DNA of 64,000 bases from Harmonia axyridis (Eukaryota; Arthropoda; Insecta; Coleoptera; Coccinellidae). The notes beneath the pieces were generated by a model. The model was not told the origin of the DNA, ran no database searches, and saw nothing but the letters and a program-made list of their open reading frames with translations. The stretch covers positions 30,232,501 to 30,296,500 of the forward strand of contig NC_059501.1 in assembly GCF_914767665.1 (NCBI RefSeq), written 5' to 3'. Each line of letters begins with the position of its first letter. Position 1 is the first letter of the stretch. The translations under genes were made by a program, and so were the position numbers. Shown in pieces: positions 32,243 to 42,856 of the stretch.

Positions 32243-33060
32243 TTCTAGAGTATTATAATTTGATTGGAAGCCACAATATAAACATTGTTTGCTTTGCCGA
32301 CGGTGTGATCCTTTTGGCGGATTTTGAGGATTTTCAGCAGAGGCTATTACACCTGTTCAATATTGTCAGCAAACAACACAACATGAAGATATCTAGTGAT
32401 AAAACTAAATGCATGGTGATAAGTAAAGAACCGGTTCCATGAAACTAGAACTGGAATGCACCATCATTCAACAGACAATGAGCTTCAAATATCTCGGAGT
32501 GAAAATCACCAGCTACAGAGATCTCTATGCAGAAGTCCAGCAACAAGCTATTAAGGCAGCACAAATAACTGTATACCTGAGCACAATGCTTTGACAAAAC
32601 AAATTCATGCTCAAAGAAAGCAAGGTCAAAATTTATAAATTAATAGTACGCCCAATTATGACCTACGCCATAGAAACCTGTGCGGAAACAGAGAGAACCA
32701 AACAGAAGCTCAAAACGGTAGAAACGAAGATCTTGAGGAGAATTTTGGGGGTAACATTGAGAGATAGACTAGAGATAATCAATAAGAGAAAGGTTAGGAA
32801 TATAGGGTGTTGTCATGTGGAGTAGGCAAAAAAAGAGGGAATGGAGAGATCATGATTATAGGATGGCATATCAGATAGAATTGCATATATCTGCAAACAT
32901 GAACAACTCAATAGAAAAAGAAAACCTGGACTCCAACTAAAGAGATGGGGACCTACTGGTTTTTCTCATTTACTGAATAGGAGCCAAGGCCTAGCAAATA
33001 GGGAGAATTCCCTAGCTAAAGGAAGAAAAAGAAGATTATTCTATATTCTCGACCTATAAT
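32243..33060 (+). pseudogene. LINE reverse transcriptase 3' fragment
   Basis: Blocks in LINE order, split by stops: INIVCFADGVILLADFEDFQ (the FADD box, with the second D replaced by G), NMKISSDKTKCMVISKEPVP, MSFKYLGVKITSY, then KIYKLIVRPIMTYAIETCAE, RTKQKLKTVETKILRRILGV and TLRDRLE. It continues weakly to KRKPGLQLKRWGP near 32920-32950. This is the palm-to-tail part of a typical insect LINE ORF2. The G in the catalytic box and the stops show it is inactive. Confidence 0.8.
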
Positions 33061-33099
33061 AGCGACCTATACTAGCAAGGAACATTATCAACTAGGAAC

Positions 33100-33129
33100 A
33101 TTTAGGCTTCCTCCAAGTGACTTCGGATG
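33100..33129. repeat. Left arm of a 30-nt inverted repeat bracketing copy B
   Basis: CATTTAGGCTTCCTCCAAGT and the following GACTTCGGAT match the reverse complement of 34266-34295 with two to three mismatches; the central 21 nt are perfect. The DDE transposon copy B sits in the loop. Confidence 0.7.
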
Positions 33130-33131
33130 TA

Positions 33132-34249
33132 ACGGGTGTTTTTTTCGAGGTATATAACTTAGGTTATAACTAAGTTGGCATTACTGTTCAAGATGGCGAC
33201 CGATTTAACAGCTGTCAATTGATTTATTCTCAGAAATTCTCAGTTTGGTTTGGCAATTCATCATGAATAGACTCACGCTTGAACAATGCTTGCAAATAGT
33301 GAAATTTTATTTCGAAAATAATGGTTCTGTGCGGAATACGTATCGCGCACTACGTCCATTTTATCGTCGACAAAATCGTCCATCAGAGCAGTTAATTCGA
33401 TTAACCATGGAACGTTTTCGCACCACGTTTACTGTTATTGATAACTCGCATCCCTAGAGACGCCGTACGGTGCGTACAGAAGAAGCTATTGCTGCTGTAG
33501 AGCATTGAGGAAGACCCGAATGAGTCTATCCTCCATCGAGCACAGGAATTGGATCTGTGTCCATCCACTTTATGGAAGATTTTGCGGAAGGATCTTGGTT
33601 TGTGTGCTTACAAAATCCAACTCGTGCAAGAATTGAAGCCAAACGATCATCAAGTAAGGCGAAGATTCGTTGAATGGGCCCAAAATGAGATTGCCGTTGT
33701 TCCCGATTATCATAAGCGAATTTTGTTTAGCGATGAAGCGCACTTCTAGTTGAATAGCTACGTCAACAAACAAAACTGCCGTATTGGGGGTGAAGCTAAT
33801 CCTCAAGTGTATGTCGAAACACCGTTACATCCAGAAAAACTGACTGTTTGGTGCGCTTTATGGGCTGGTGGAATCATTGGTCCGTACTACTTCAAAAACG
33901 CTGATGGCCAAAACGTTACAGTCAATGCTGATCGGTATAGAGCCATTATTACTAAATTTTTCATTCCTGAATTGAACACAAACCCACAAACCCTTGACCA
34001 TTTGGAAGACAACATTCGCCGTGTTATTGCCGATATACGGCCACAAACGTTGGAAAAAGTCATCGAAAATTGGACGTCCAGATTGGACTACATCCGAGCC
34101 AGCCGTGGCGGTCATATGCCAGAAATCATAATATTTAAAATGTAATGCCACAAGATTATCTTGCGGATAAATAAAATTCATGTCAATCGAATAATCCATC
34201 GTTGTTTTATTGCAATTTAAAGTTCTTTAGCTCTAAAAATAACACCCTT
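33132..34249 (+). mobile_element. DDE_3-type transposon, copy B (longest copy)
   Basis: TA-flanked, ends GGGTGTTTTTTT/AACACCCTT as in copies A and C. The transposase starts MNRLTLEQCLQIVKFYFENN at 33263. A helix-turn-helix region follows (NTYRALRPFYRRQNRPSEQL), with one stop near 33457 and a frameshift near 33505. Then come LDLCPSTLWKILRKDLGLCA, the first catalytic block RILFSDEAHF followed at once by a stop, and KLTVWCALWAGGIIGPYYFK. At FIPELN a deletion removes the second and third catalytic blocks and joins directly to PQTLDHLEDNIRRVIADIRP and RLDYIRASRGGHMPEII. It is inactive and non-autonomous. Confidence 0.85.
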
Positions 34250-34265
34250 TACTATATGTACAGTA

Positions 34266-34295
34266 TATTCGAAGTCACTTGGAGGAAGCCAAAAT
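34266..34295. repeat. Right arm of the 30-nt inverted repeat bracketing copy B
   Basis: CGAAGTCACTTGGAGGAAGCC at 34270-34290 is the perfect reverse complement of 33105-33125. Without the transposon the two arms would form a short palindrome or foldback. Confidence 0.7.
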
Positions 34296-36535
34296 GTTTT
34301 GTCGTCAAAAGTTATCGGGTAGGCATCCGGGGAATGAAAACTCAAAAGTACCTTTTTACTTCGTCCAAGGTCCGATCTAGAGGTCGCAAACCGGCATTTA
34401 ACCAGATGATTTTTCATATAAAATAAACGGGGCGGCAAAAACACTAGAGCGGCCACTGACTTCTTCCTTTACCACCTAGGTCTCTTCATCTTTGCAAGTC
34501 CAATTTATTCGTCTCTGAATAATAAGCGCTGGAGGTGCCAGTTCAATCCTGAGTTAAAACATTCAGAAATAACGATGTCATGACTGCCAAATAGTTCCTG
34601 CATTCATTACCTGAATCCGACTTATTTTTAAATTTCTCAACTGGATAACCTCTTACAATATTTTTACAACAGTTCCACTGGCTTGTTAGTAGCCATCAAT
34701 CAATAGGTTCGAAAAGATAAATATTGTTGTTACATACCGAATGGATATCGAATTGGTTTTTTATTGGCTATTTCACAGGAATTGAATTTTTGATTTAATG
34801 CATATCTACAGTTAGAATCTCAAAATAATCAGAAGCACTTTATTTTGGGTAAAATACATATGCGGGGATAAATATAAAATGCCTACAAAATTTATATCAA
34901 ACTTATGCTTTATAATTTCATCGAAACATCCCAAATTTCGTATCTCATAATTATCTGTAGGTACTTGAAAATAATTCCAAATTAATGTTATTTCTTTCTG
35001 CTATTTCTCTAGCAATATTTATTTTCCCCTTTATTTTCATTAATATTTTTCAAATTTTATTCCTGGATGTTTAAGCTTCAAATTTAGTAAATCAGCTTTT
35101 CAAATAATGAGATCAAATTTCGTGAAACTGACTGATTTTCATAAATCCTATATTTTTTCCGAAAAGCTCCAAATGACAAGTGGTTGTCGAAAAATGAAAA
35201 AGAGTTTGGCGAAACGTTTTCAACCGATTTTGAAAACATGCCCTCTCTCAGAGGATTGCAATGTCTCATACAGTGACCCAACATTATGGCACCTAGTGTT
35301 TTATATCATATATAGTACCTACACATTCACCTTCGTCATATAGTATCTCACGGTGACTTTGTCGGTTGTGACTGATATGTGACAATGTTGAAAATATTTT
35401 TGCAGCCTAGATTGGATGCTCTAGCCGAAGAAGAGGACATCCTCTTCTTCACCCACGTGGGTGATCTTTGGTCCCAGCAAGATGGAGATAAGTACTGCTC
35501 CCACAGCTCGAATTCCTGACTATTCTGAGACAAATGTTCCTTCGGCGCTTGTTCTCTCAAAAAAATTCACTAAAATGATAGGAATCAGTGTGTCCTGTGA
35601 CAAATCGAAATAAAAATAGAAGAAACCCTTGAACGAGCGCCCAAAAGCTTCAGATTCACGTCCAGGTTTTCCAATACTTCTTATTTAAATCTTAAATATA
35701 TCACCTTATGATCACAAGAAAAATCCAGGTTCAGATAAACGAAAAATTATGAATCTATTGTATCCTTGAAACAACATTCTGTATATCGAAATTTTGTAAA
35801 TCCGTTTTTAGATTTCAAGAGAGCAAAATAAACTGAACAAAGTCGCGCAGTTGAAATTTCCACGCAGATAATTTTGCTGCTCAATTTTCAAGTTGAAAGT
35901 AAAGTTTTCGAGAAATTGGATATTAAAAAGTGGTTATAAGTCACTTTTGGAAATAAATTATTGAAACAAACGATTTCCTTGTTATTTTAAAATTACTAAC
36001 TATTATTTAATACATGAGACAGATAAAAATAATTGGAGAACATGCAGAGGCGTAACCTTTTTGATTTTATACTGGCAACTGAATTTTTGCCATGGGTCTG
36101 GTTACGTTTCGTGTGATTGTCGCAATTTTTACGTTATTCTCTTCCATGTTTCATTACTTTTCATTTTCACTTGCAGGACAAATTTTCATTCTGAAGAATC
36201 TGTGATACTCGGGGCCTACACTTCAGAGTACTAAGCGTACCGGTTGACTCGCCACTGTATGTGCATGTCTAACGTCAATTCAACCAAAAAAGTAATTTCG
36301 AAATATTTGCATTTTGGTGTAGAAAAAATGCATAATATTTCGATGGAACAGAGAAGTTTGAAAATCCTTCACATATGGATGTCAAAAGTAAAATACATAC
36401 ATCTATTTCTATGCATCTTGGTCGATGTTGACAACACGGCGCAACGTCATAAGTTTCTAACCTCTGACCTAACCTTTCCCTTGGACAATAACAAAACAAT
36501 TCATTTTCAGTAATTGAAAAGCATAGATTGAAAAA
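34296..36535. other. 5' flank of the GST gene, unassigned
   Basis: No supported exon. A palindrome cluster lies at 35427-35463. Chance ORFs at 35107-35343 (+), 35348-35560 (-) and 36244-36513 (+) have no domains. The last ~200 bp before 36536 would include the GST promoter and 5' untranslated region, but no clear TATA/initiator was identified. Confidence 0.4.
35427..35463. repeat. Two overlapping palindromes, one centred on CACGTG
   Basis: GAAGAAGAGGA and TCCTCTTCTTC (11-nt arms, 2-nt loop, 35427-35450) share one base with the perfect 14-bp palindrome CACCCACGTGGGTG (35450-35463), whose core is an E-box. It lies about 1.1 kb upstream of the GST start. Confidence 0.6.
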
Positions 36536-37425
36536 ATGAGCTTAAAACTATTTTATGATTTGTTGTCGCAGCCATCTAGGGCTATGTATATATTGTTGAA
36601 AGTAAGTAAAGTCCCATTTGAATCTTGTCCTGTTAATTTGAGAGGTGGTAAGTGCTATTTTTGCACGTAATTTTAACAAGTAATCAGACGAATTCCAGGA
36701 GAACATCTTTCGGAAGAATTCAGAGAAAAATTTAACAGATTTCGGCAAGTTCCTTTCATACATGATAAAGACTTAAAACTAAGTGAGAGGTAAAAATACA
36801 TTATCTCAAATTAGAATGCAATGACATTTGTTTTGTATTTTAGTGTTGCTATTGTTAGATACATATCCAGAGAATATGGACTTGGAGATTTGTATCCAAG
36901 TGATAGTAGAGAACAGGCTCTTGTTGATGAATACTTAGAATGGCAACATACCAATACAAGACTGTTTTGTGCTCAATATGCCTATTACAAAGTAAGCAAA
37001 GCAAATGTTTTCGTCTTAGAAGTTTCAAATCAAAATATTTTACCTTAGGCAATAGTGCCTATGATGACTGGAAGAGACCCTGATCTCAATCTAGTAGCAA
37101 AACATGAAAAAGGAATTCGAAGAACAATGGACACTATTGAGAATATATGGTTGGGAAAAAATAAATTTTTATGCGGCAATACAATATCCGTGGCTGATTT
37201 ATTTGCTGCTTGTGAAATTGAACAACCACGTAAGCATATAATTCTTTGAGGACAACTTTTTTCTTATTTCACATTCTAGGTATTGCTGATTTGAATCCAG
37301 TAGCTGGTAGACCAAAATTGGAGGAATGGTTAGATAATGTTAGAAAAGAATTCGATCCCATTTATTCGGAAGCTCATCAAACTCTAAATCAGTTGGTTTC
37401 AAATAATGGGAAAGCTAAATTATAA
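36536..37425 (+). CDS. Glutathione S-transferase, theta class (5 exons)
   Basis: Exons 36536-36647, 36699-36789, 36844-36991, 37049-37229 and 37280-37425 join in frame (678 nt, 225 residues plus TAA), all with GT/AG borders. The product conjugates glutathione to electrophiles in the cytosol. The N-terminal thioredoxin-like domain has LKLFYDLLSQPSRAMYILLK with the theta-class catalytic serine at residue 11. RQVPFIHDKDLKLSES follows, carrying the cis-Pro and the ES pair that binds glutathione. The all-helical C-terminal domain contains NTISVADLFAACEIEQPR. Length equals usual theta GSTs. The start has an A-rich context (AAAAAATGAG). A polyadenylation signal lies at 37529. Introns are short (50-57 nt). 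It may lie inside a large intron of a minus-strand gene (38287-38377 to 12990). Confidence 0.95.
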
Positions 37426-37528
37426 TTATAATTACAATATTCAGGTGCTAATAATGTAAGAAGTGCAATTATTTACAAATTCTCAATATTTAGATGGGTA
37501 TTTAGGATATTATTTTATATGGTATATC

Positions 37529-37534
37529 AATAAA
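37529..37534 (+). terminator. Polyadenylation signal of the GST gene
   Basis: AATAAA 104 nt after the GST stop codon, the first such hexamer on this strand. Confidence 0.65.
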
Positions 37535-38286
37535 GTATGATGGCTTTATTTTTTAATTACCATATAGTAATCCCCAGGTTCTTCCTACATTCATTCTATT
37601 CATCATTTCTAATAATGAAACACTTAATCAGTTGATGTTCCGAGAATGATTGTACTGGGTTCTATAATGCAGTGATAGTGGTATACGGCTACTGCTCTCT
37701 GTCAAATATTTTAGGATTAAATTTATTATTCTGTATTTTAGAAATTCAGGAAAAGTGGTAGCTTATTTTGAATTCTTCTATTAATCCACTTTATTATTTT
37801 TATCAGGTTTTTCTATGATTCTATGAGAACACATAGAATGCTAAAACTTGTATGAGTTATGAAAATTGGTTGTTATGAGATAATGTATATCATCTTTCAC
37901 CAAACAGAATAGAATATTCAAATAAAATTCATGTGGTTGAAGGGTACCAACCAGTACAACGAGAAATTTCCAGGGAAGAAGTTACTAGCTAATGTACTAT
38001 CTCCTACGCCAACACATCATAATATGAACTTGGTTCATTTTTATCAAAGTTGAACAACTTTGGTGTGAAAAATTTTGATCTATCAAAACATAATTTGATC
38101 CTCTTAACTATGATAGTCAAATGTGGAGATTCAGAAAGATCTAGAACTAAAAAAGATACAGACCAACCCCTTCAATTCTATTTTTTACGTAATATAAAAA
38201 TAATCAAGTGAAATATAGGGGGGTATTCTTGCGTGTTTATAAATTATATTGATTGTTAATAAGCAAAAACTCAGTGTAGTACTCAC
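37535..38286. other. Intergenic or intronic spacer
   Basis: No supported ORF or repeat between the GST 3' end and the minus-strand initiator exon. Confidence 0.4.
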
Positions 38287-38377
38287 CTTGTATCACTAAG
38301 ACTCCTCGGTTGCTACTAATAGGAGTGATTATGGGTGTGATTGTGCGATTAGTAATATTTGCACTTTGTTGATCCAT
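38287..38377 (-). CDS. Initiator exon of a minus-strand gene (unknown product)
   Basis: On the minus strand, ATG at 38377-38375 opens MDQQSANITNRTITPIITPI then SSNRGVLVIQ, ending in a strong donor (CAAG|GTGAGT, donor at 38286-38281) in phase 1. There is no signal peptide. The peptide is polar, Thr/Asn-rich and has N-glycosylation sequons (NIT, NRT). The phase fits the membrane-protein exon at 12990, whose acceptor needs phase 1. Together they would give a small protein with an outside N-terminus, one membrane helix and a basic tail. Other exons may lie between or belong elsewhere. A CRE-bearing GC-richer block just upstream (38640-38860) is a plausible promoter. Confidence 0.5.
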
Positions 38378-38639
38378 TATGTCCACGCAAAATCAAACAA
38401 AATATGCTATTTCATGTTATTGAGAATATCTGTGGCTCTATTCCAACATCAGAAGTGAATTATTATAAACACTTTTCACAGGTTCTTCCATCTATTTTTT
38501 ATCGCATCAAAAGATATAAAGAAGACACGAAATCCTCGACTGTTCAATGTTCGCGACCACTTAGTAGTCCTTATTACTCAATAAACTATAGAAAGAAAGT
38601 TAATCGGAGCTCTGTATGAATTCAAATCGCGCGAAGAAG

Positions 38640-38860
38640 ACTTCTTCTGACTTTTAATTTTTCGCTCTGGCGCAACTTTTGTTTCCCTTCAATATTTTCC
38701 CGAAACCTAACATGCACTGTCGCCGGTCGGAGCGATTTGAATACCATGCGGCAGAGTGACGTCGATCTCTCACAGGCCGCCTCGACGCTAACCGACGACG
38801 AGTGCGATAAAAAGGAGCAATGAATCGTGACGTCATGAGTTGAATCCGCAACGTTGAAAA
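38640..38860 (-). promoter_or_regulatory. Candidate promoter/5' UTR with CRE-like sites
   Basis: This block is clearly GC-richer than its AT-rich surroundings, with several CpG (GTCGCCGGTCGGAGCG, GACGACGAGTGCG). It contains a perfect CRE palindrome TGACGTCA at 38828-38835 and a half-matching GTGACGTCGA near 38757. It lies just upstream of the minus-strand initiator exon. The 141-residue minus frame across it (38622-39047) has no recognisable domain and is not called. Function is inferred from composition and position. A repeat-derived origin is possible, since a similar CRE-bearing stretch lies at 1800-1870. Confidence 0.35.
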
Positions 38861-39210
38861 GAGAAAACGTTGATGCGCTTAGCATTTCATAGCAACAGAT
38901 TTGGATCAGACAATATGATTTGATTTGAGTTTGTCTTACTTTGACATCAATGACCCAAACATTGTGTGAATATAGAAAATATTGTAATGAACCCCTTCTT
39001 TTTGGGAGTATGGTGTCAATGGAAGAGCGTCTTTCCACTGACGACATAAAATAATGATGTTATTATATTTTGTATAATATTCCTTTAGAATGAGGAAGAT
39101 TGTGGGAATCGGCCCGTCGCACTCGCAACAGGTCTTCTGGTGTTTCGTTTTTCTCTATAAAGGATGAGATAAAGGTTTAAAAAGAAAAATATCGGAATGA
39201 ATTCAATATA

Positions 39211-40134
39211 AAGGGTGTTTTCTTTCAAGGTATACAACTTTAAGTTGGCATTACTGTTCAAGATGGCGACCGATTTAACAGCTGTCAAGTGATTTATTCT
39301 CAGTTTGGTTTGGCAATTCATCATGAATAGACTCACGCCTGAACAACGCTCGCAAATAGTGCAATTTCATTTCGAAAATAATGGTTCTGTGGGGAATACG
39401 TATCGCGAATTTTGTTTAGCGATGAAGCGCACTTCTGGTTGATTGGCTACGTCAACAAACAAAACTGCCGCATTTGGAGTGAAGCTAATCCTCAAGTGTA
39501 TGTCGAAACACCGTTACACCAGAAAAACTGACTGTTTGGTGCGCTTTATGGGCTGGTGGAATCATTGGTCCGTACTACTTCAAAAACGATGATGGCCAGA
39601 ACGTTACAGTCAATGGTGATCGGTATAGAGCCATGATTACTAACTTTTTCATTCCTGAATTAAACAACCATGATGTCCAGGAGCTGTGGTTCCAACAAGA
39701 CGGCGCAACATGTCACACAGCTCGTGCCACAATCGATTTATTGAAACACATTTTTGGTGACCGCCTAATTTCACGTTTTCGATCTGTGAATTGGCCTCCA
39801 TGATCTTGTGATTTAACACCGCTATACTACTTTCTGTGAGGCTTTGTAAAGTCATTGGTCTTTGCGGATAAGCCACAAACCCTTGACCATTTGGAAGACA
39901 ACATTCGCCGTGTTATTGCCGATATACGGCCGCAAATGTTGAAAAAAGTCATCGAAAATTGGACGTCCAGATTGGACTACATCCGAGCCAGCCGTGGTGG
40001 TCATATGCCAGAAATCATATTTAAAATGTTATGCCACAAGATTATCTTGCGGATAAATAAAATTCATGTCAATCGAATAATCCATCGTTGTTTTATTGCA
40101 ATTTAAAGTTCTTTAGCTCTAAAAAAACACCCTT
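39211..40134 (+). mobile_element. DDE_3-type transposon, copy C (internally deleted)
   Basis: TA-flanked (39209-39210, 40135-40136), ends AAGGGTGTTTTC.../...AACACCCTT. It begins MNRLTPEQRSQIVQFHFENN, then jumps by deletion from NTYR to EFCLAMKRTSG/FSDEAHF, removing most of the DNA-binding domain. It then retains NKQNCRIWSEANPQ, the second block LWFQQDGATCHTARATIDLL and a degraded third block (NWPP followed by a stop, TPLYYFL). The C-terminus NWTSRLDYIRASRGGHMPEI is shared with copy B. Confidence 0.85.
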
Positions 40135-40136
40135 TA

Positions 40137-42856
40137 TCTTTATATAATAAAAAAAAATCGGAACTAATCTTTGACTTAAATAATGCCTAGTAAATATAGT
40201 ATTCATAATATGACATAACAAATAATTCTTTCCAAATTATCAAAAAAAAACAACAATAAGAAAAAAATTAATTGAAAAATCAATATATATAATATATTGA
40301 TAATAGTTGGGAGCATGGCCACCGGCAAACCGGACATTTTGTCGGGGCGTCAAATTTTAGGAGCACAGTCGGTTAATAAATCAACACATATTTTCTGACA
40401 AAAACATGTTTTCTCAGTGAAAATACCACTCTTTGTAGTAAAATAATAAAATTACTAATATCCAATTATTTTTTTAAATCGAATAAGCGCTCTCAACTAT
40501 AGTTATGAAAGTGCAAATAAGTACTAAAATGCACCTTTAAGAACTATGTCATCTTTTTACTATAAACTTATAGAGCGTCGTACTTTTAAACGATGCAGGC
40601 AGGGCTGCCGGCAGACATTTTGGCGCCACGGCAAAATAAAATTTCGGCGCCCTTCTTTATAGATATTGTTAGAATATTGTAGGTTTGGTTTTGAATGACC
40701 AAAGATGAGAAAACTAACACGTATCACGCATTCACTAGACGTCCGATCAGTTCCCTATTTGTTATTAACGTACTCGTACATAACTATAGAATGCTTATTT
40801 TTATAGATGAGTAAATAATGTAAGTTGATCCGGCCGTTTTGAATATTGTATCCAAAACCAACAATAGGAAATAAAACAATACATTTGGTTACACGAGAGA
40901 ACTTACCTTCAATTTGAATCCCTGAAATCCAAAGACACAAAAAATATTGAATAATATTCAACTCTTAATACACTCTCAACTTAGGTTCGCGTATTTGTTT
41001 CTCTAGAATAGGAAATAAACTGAAAAGAGTCTGCAATATCAACCCCCTTCTCGGAAAACAATATCGTGATTGGGGAATGGATAATTATTTTGCATTTTTG
41101 AAATATCAAAGAAGCCGCCTTAAGAATATCCCTCATTCTAAAAAAGCCTACCAATAAAGCAATCATCTGGTGCATTTGCATGATGGAAAATCTAAATGGT
41201 GGTACCAAATTAGTGTGATATAGTTATTATAGGGGCTAAATATTTGTTGTTGGAGTTTTTCATGTAAACAAAAGCTGTTAAGCCTTTCCTTGAAAAGTTA
41301 CACTCTTCTATAATTATGTCACCAAATTCACGATAAATGATTTTTTCTGTGATTTATTGATTTTTTGCCTTCAAAATTTATGGATCATGTTCTTTAACTA
41401 TGGATCCATGAATTGTTTATAGCTTATAACATCCAAATTTTGTATCAAATCTGAAAAATCTTGAATTCTACATATTTCGAAACATCAACGATTCTAAAGG
41501 ACTATTAGATAATAATAATTGCTTGCATATTGCATTATTGATCCTTATGACTTGAGAAATCGATTCATGAATTTTGAAAGCAAAAAAAATGGAAGAATCA
41601 AATTTAAAAAGACATTAGAGAGGTACCCAGGAACAAAGTTTTATATAATCATGAAATCAGAAAAGATCTTGTTAGGATAATACTGATTCCAATAATTTTC
41701 ACTGCAAAGTTCTAGTTCGTAGGTATAGTTTTGAATATTCTATGAGAACGAATGACCCCGAGTTGGAATCAAGCTTTTAAATATTCGTTATATATTCACC
41801 ATTTCAACTAATTATTGGACTTTCAGGAGAATGTTAATTGCACATATACAGAAATATTACTGATTTGAATTAATTTTATTTCTTTTTTCTGTTGTAACTA
41901 GTGTTTTTCACTAAATAAAGAGTTATTTTATTATTATTATTATTTATATTGTATTAATTATGTTATATTCCAATTCCTGTGATTATTAAGAAGTGACAAT
42001 GCTATTATTTGCCACCGTAGACGTAGACACATATTGATATTCAATTTATGATCAGTTACCCAAGTAGCAATTATTATAAAAGGCTGAATTAAAACAATCT
42101 TGTTTATATTCTGTGCAGTTTTATTTTTCTGATTAGATTAAGAAGTTTTCTCTTCATTATTCCTACAAAATAATCAATAAAATGAACCTACTCTTTATTG
42201 ATACCGTGAATGAATCGCAGAATATGAATGAACACATTATTTCTGCCATCTGCAGAATATGTGAGAAACTACCGAATTTGAAATCAGCTGATTCAGCCGA
42301 CTCCTAAATATCTCATTCATTTATAAACTGTTTTATTATCCAACACAAGCTTTCAAGTCGATAAGCTTATTTGTTTCGGGATAATCTTTTTGATTCCTAG
42401 TGAGGTAAGATTGGACCTTTTTTATTCATATTAGAATTGACTTTTAATTTGAATTTCAATGTACAAATTTGGAGCATCGAACAGGTAATGTGCTTATTGG
42501 ACAAAAATTACGTCATTTGAGCATCTATTTTTAGCTTTACGCAAGCGTATTTTGTCATAACCGCCATTAGTATAATTTATTGTATGTTTATTAGTTTATT
42601 ATTTAAAAAAAATATAGATTGCTCTAAGTAAAAAAGAAAATGATTTGGGAATAATCTGGTATGAATAACGGTAAGTTATGGATGACAGTTCGCAACGTTA
42701 CATTTTAAGACAGTTATTGCATTTTGATAGAAAGTAGTGTGAATCAGTTGCAAGTCCTTGATTGCTGACCAATATTTACATAACATTTTTTCAGCAATGT
42801 GGGATTTGTGCTGTATATAACGTTCTGTGCAAGAAAGTGTTGGAAAACTTAATAAA
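40137..42856. other. 5' flank of the phosphatase gene, unassigned
   Basis: No supported exon. Near 40313-40360 and 40597-40645 two stretches with similar wording (CCGGCAAACCGGACATTTTG; GCCGGCAGACATTTTGGCGC) look like direct copies of one repeat-family terminus. A short (TTA)n run lies near 41926-41945. Confidence 0.4.
40313..40645 (+). repeat. Two direct copies of a repeat-family terminus
   Basis: Stretches starting near 40313 and 40597 share the order GGC-CCGGCA-A-GACATTTTG-CGGCG-CAAA-TT in the same orientation. They are GC-rich against AT-rich flanks. Ends were not resolved and identity is modest. Confidence 0.3.

Noticed and set aside
38622..39047. 141-residue minus-strand ORF
   Set aside because: Open mainly because the local GC rises; no motif, and the block is better explained as promoter/5' UTR or a repeat.
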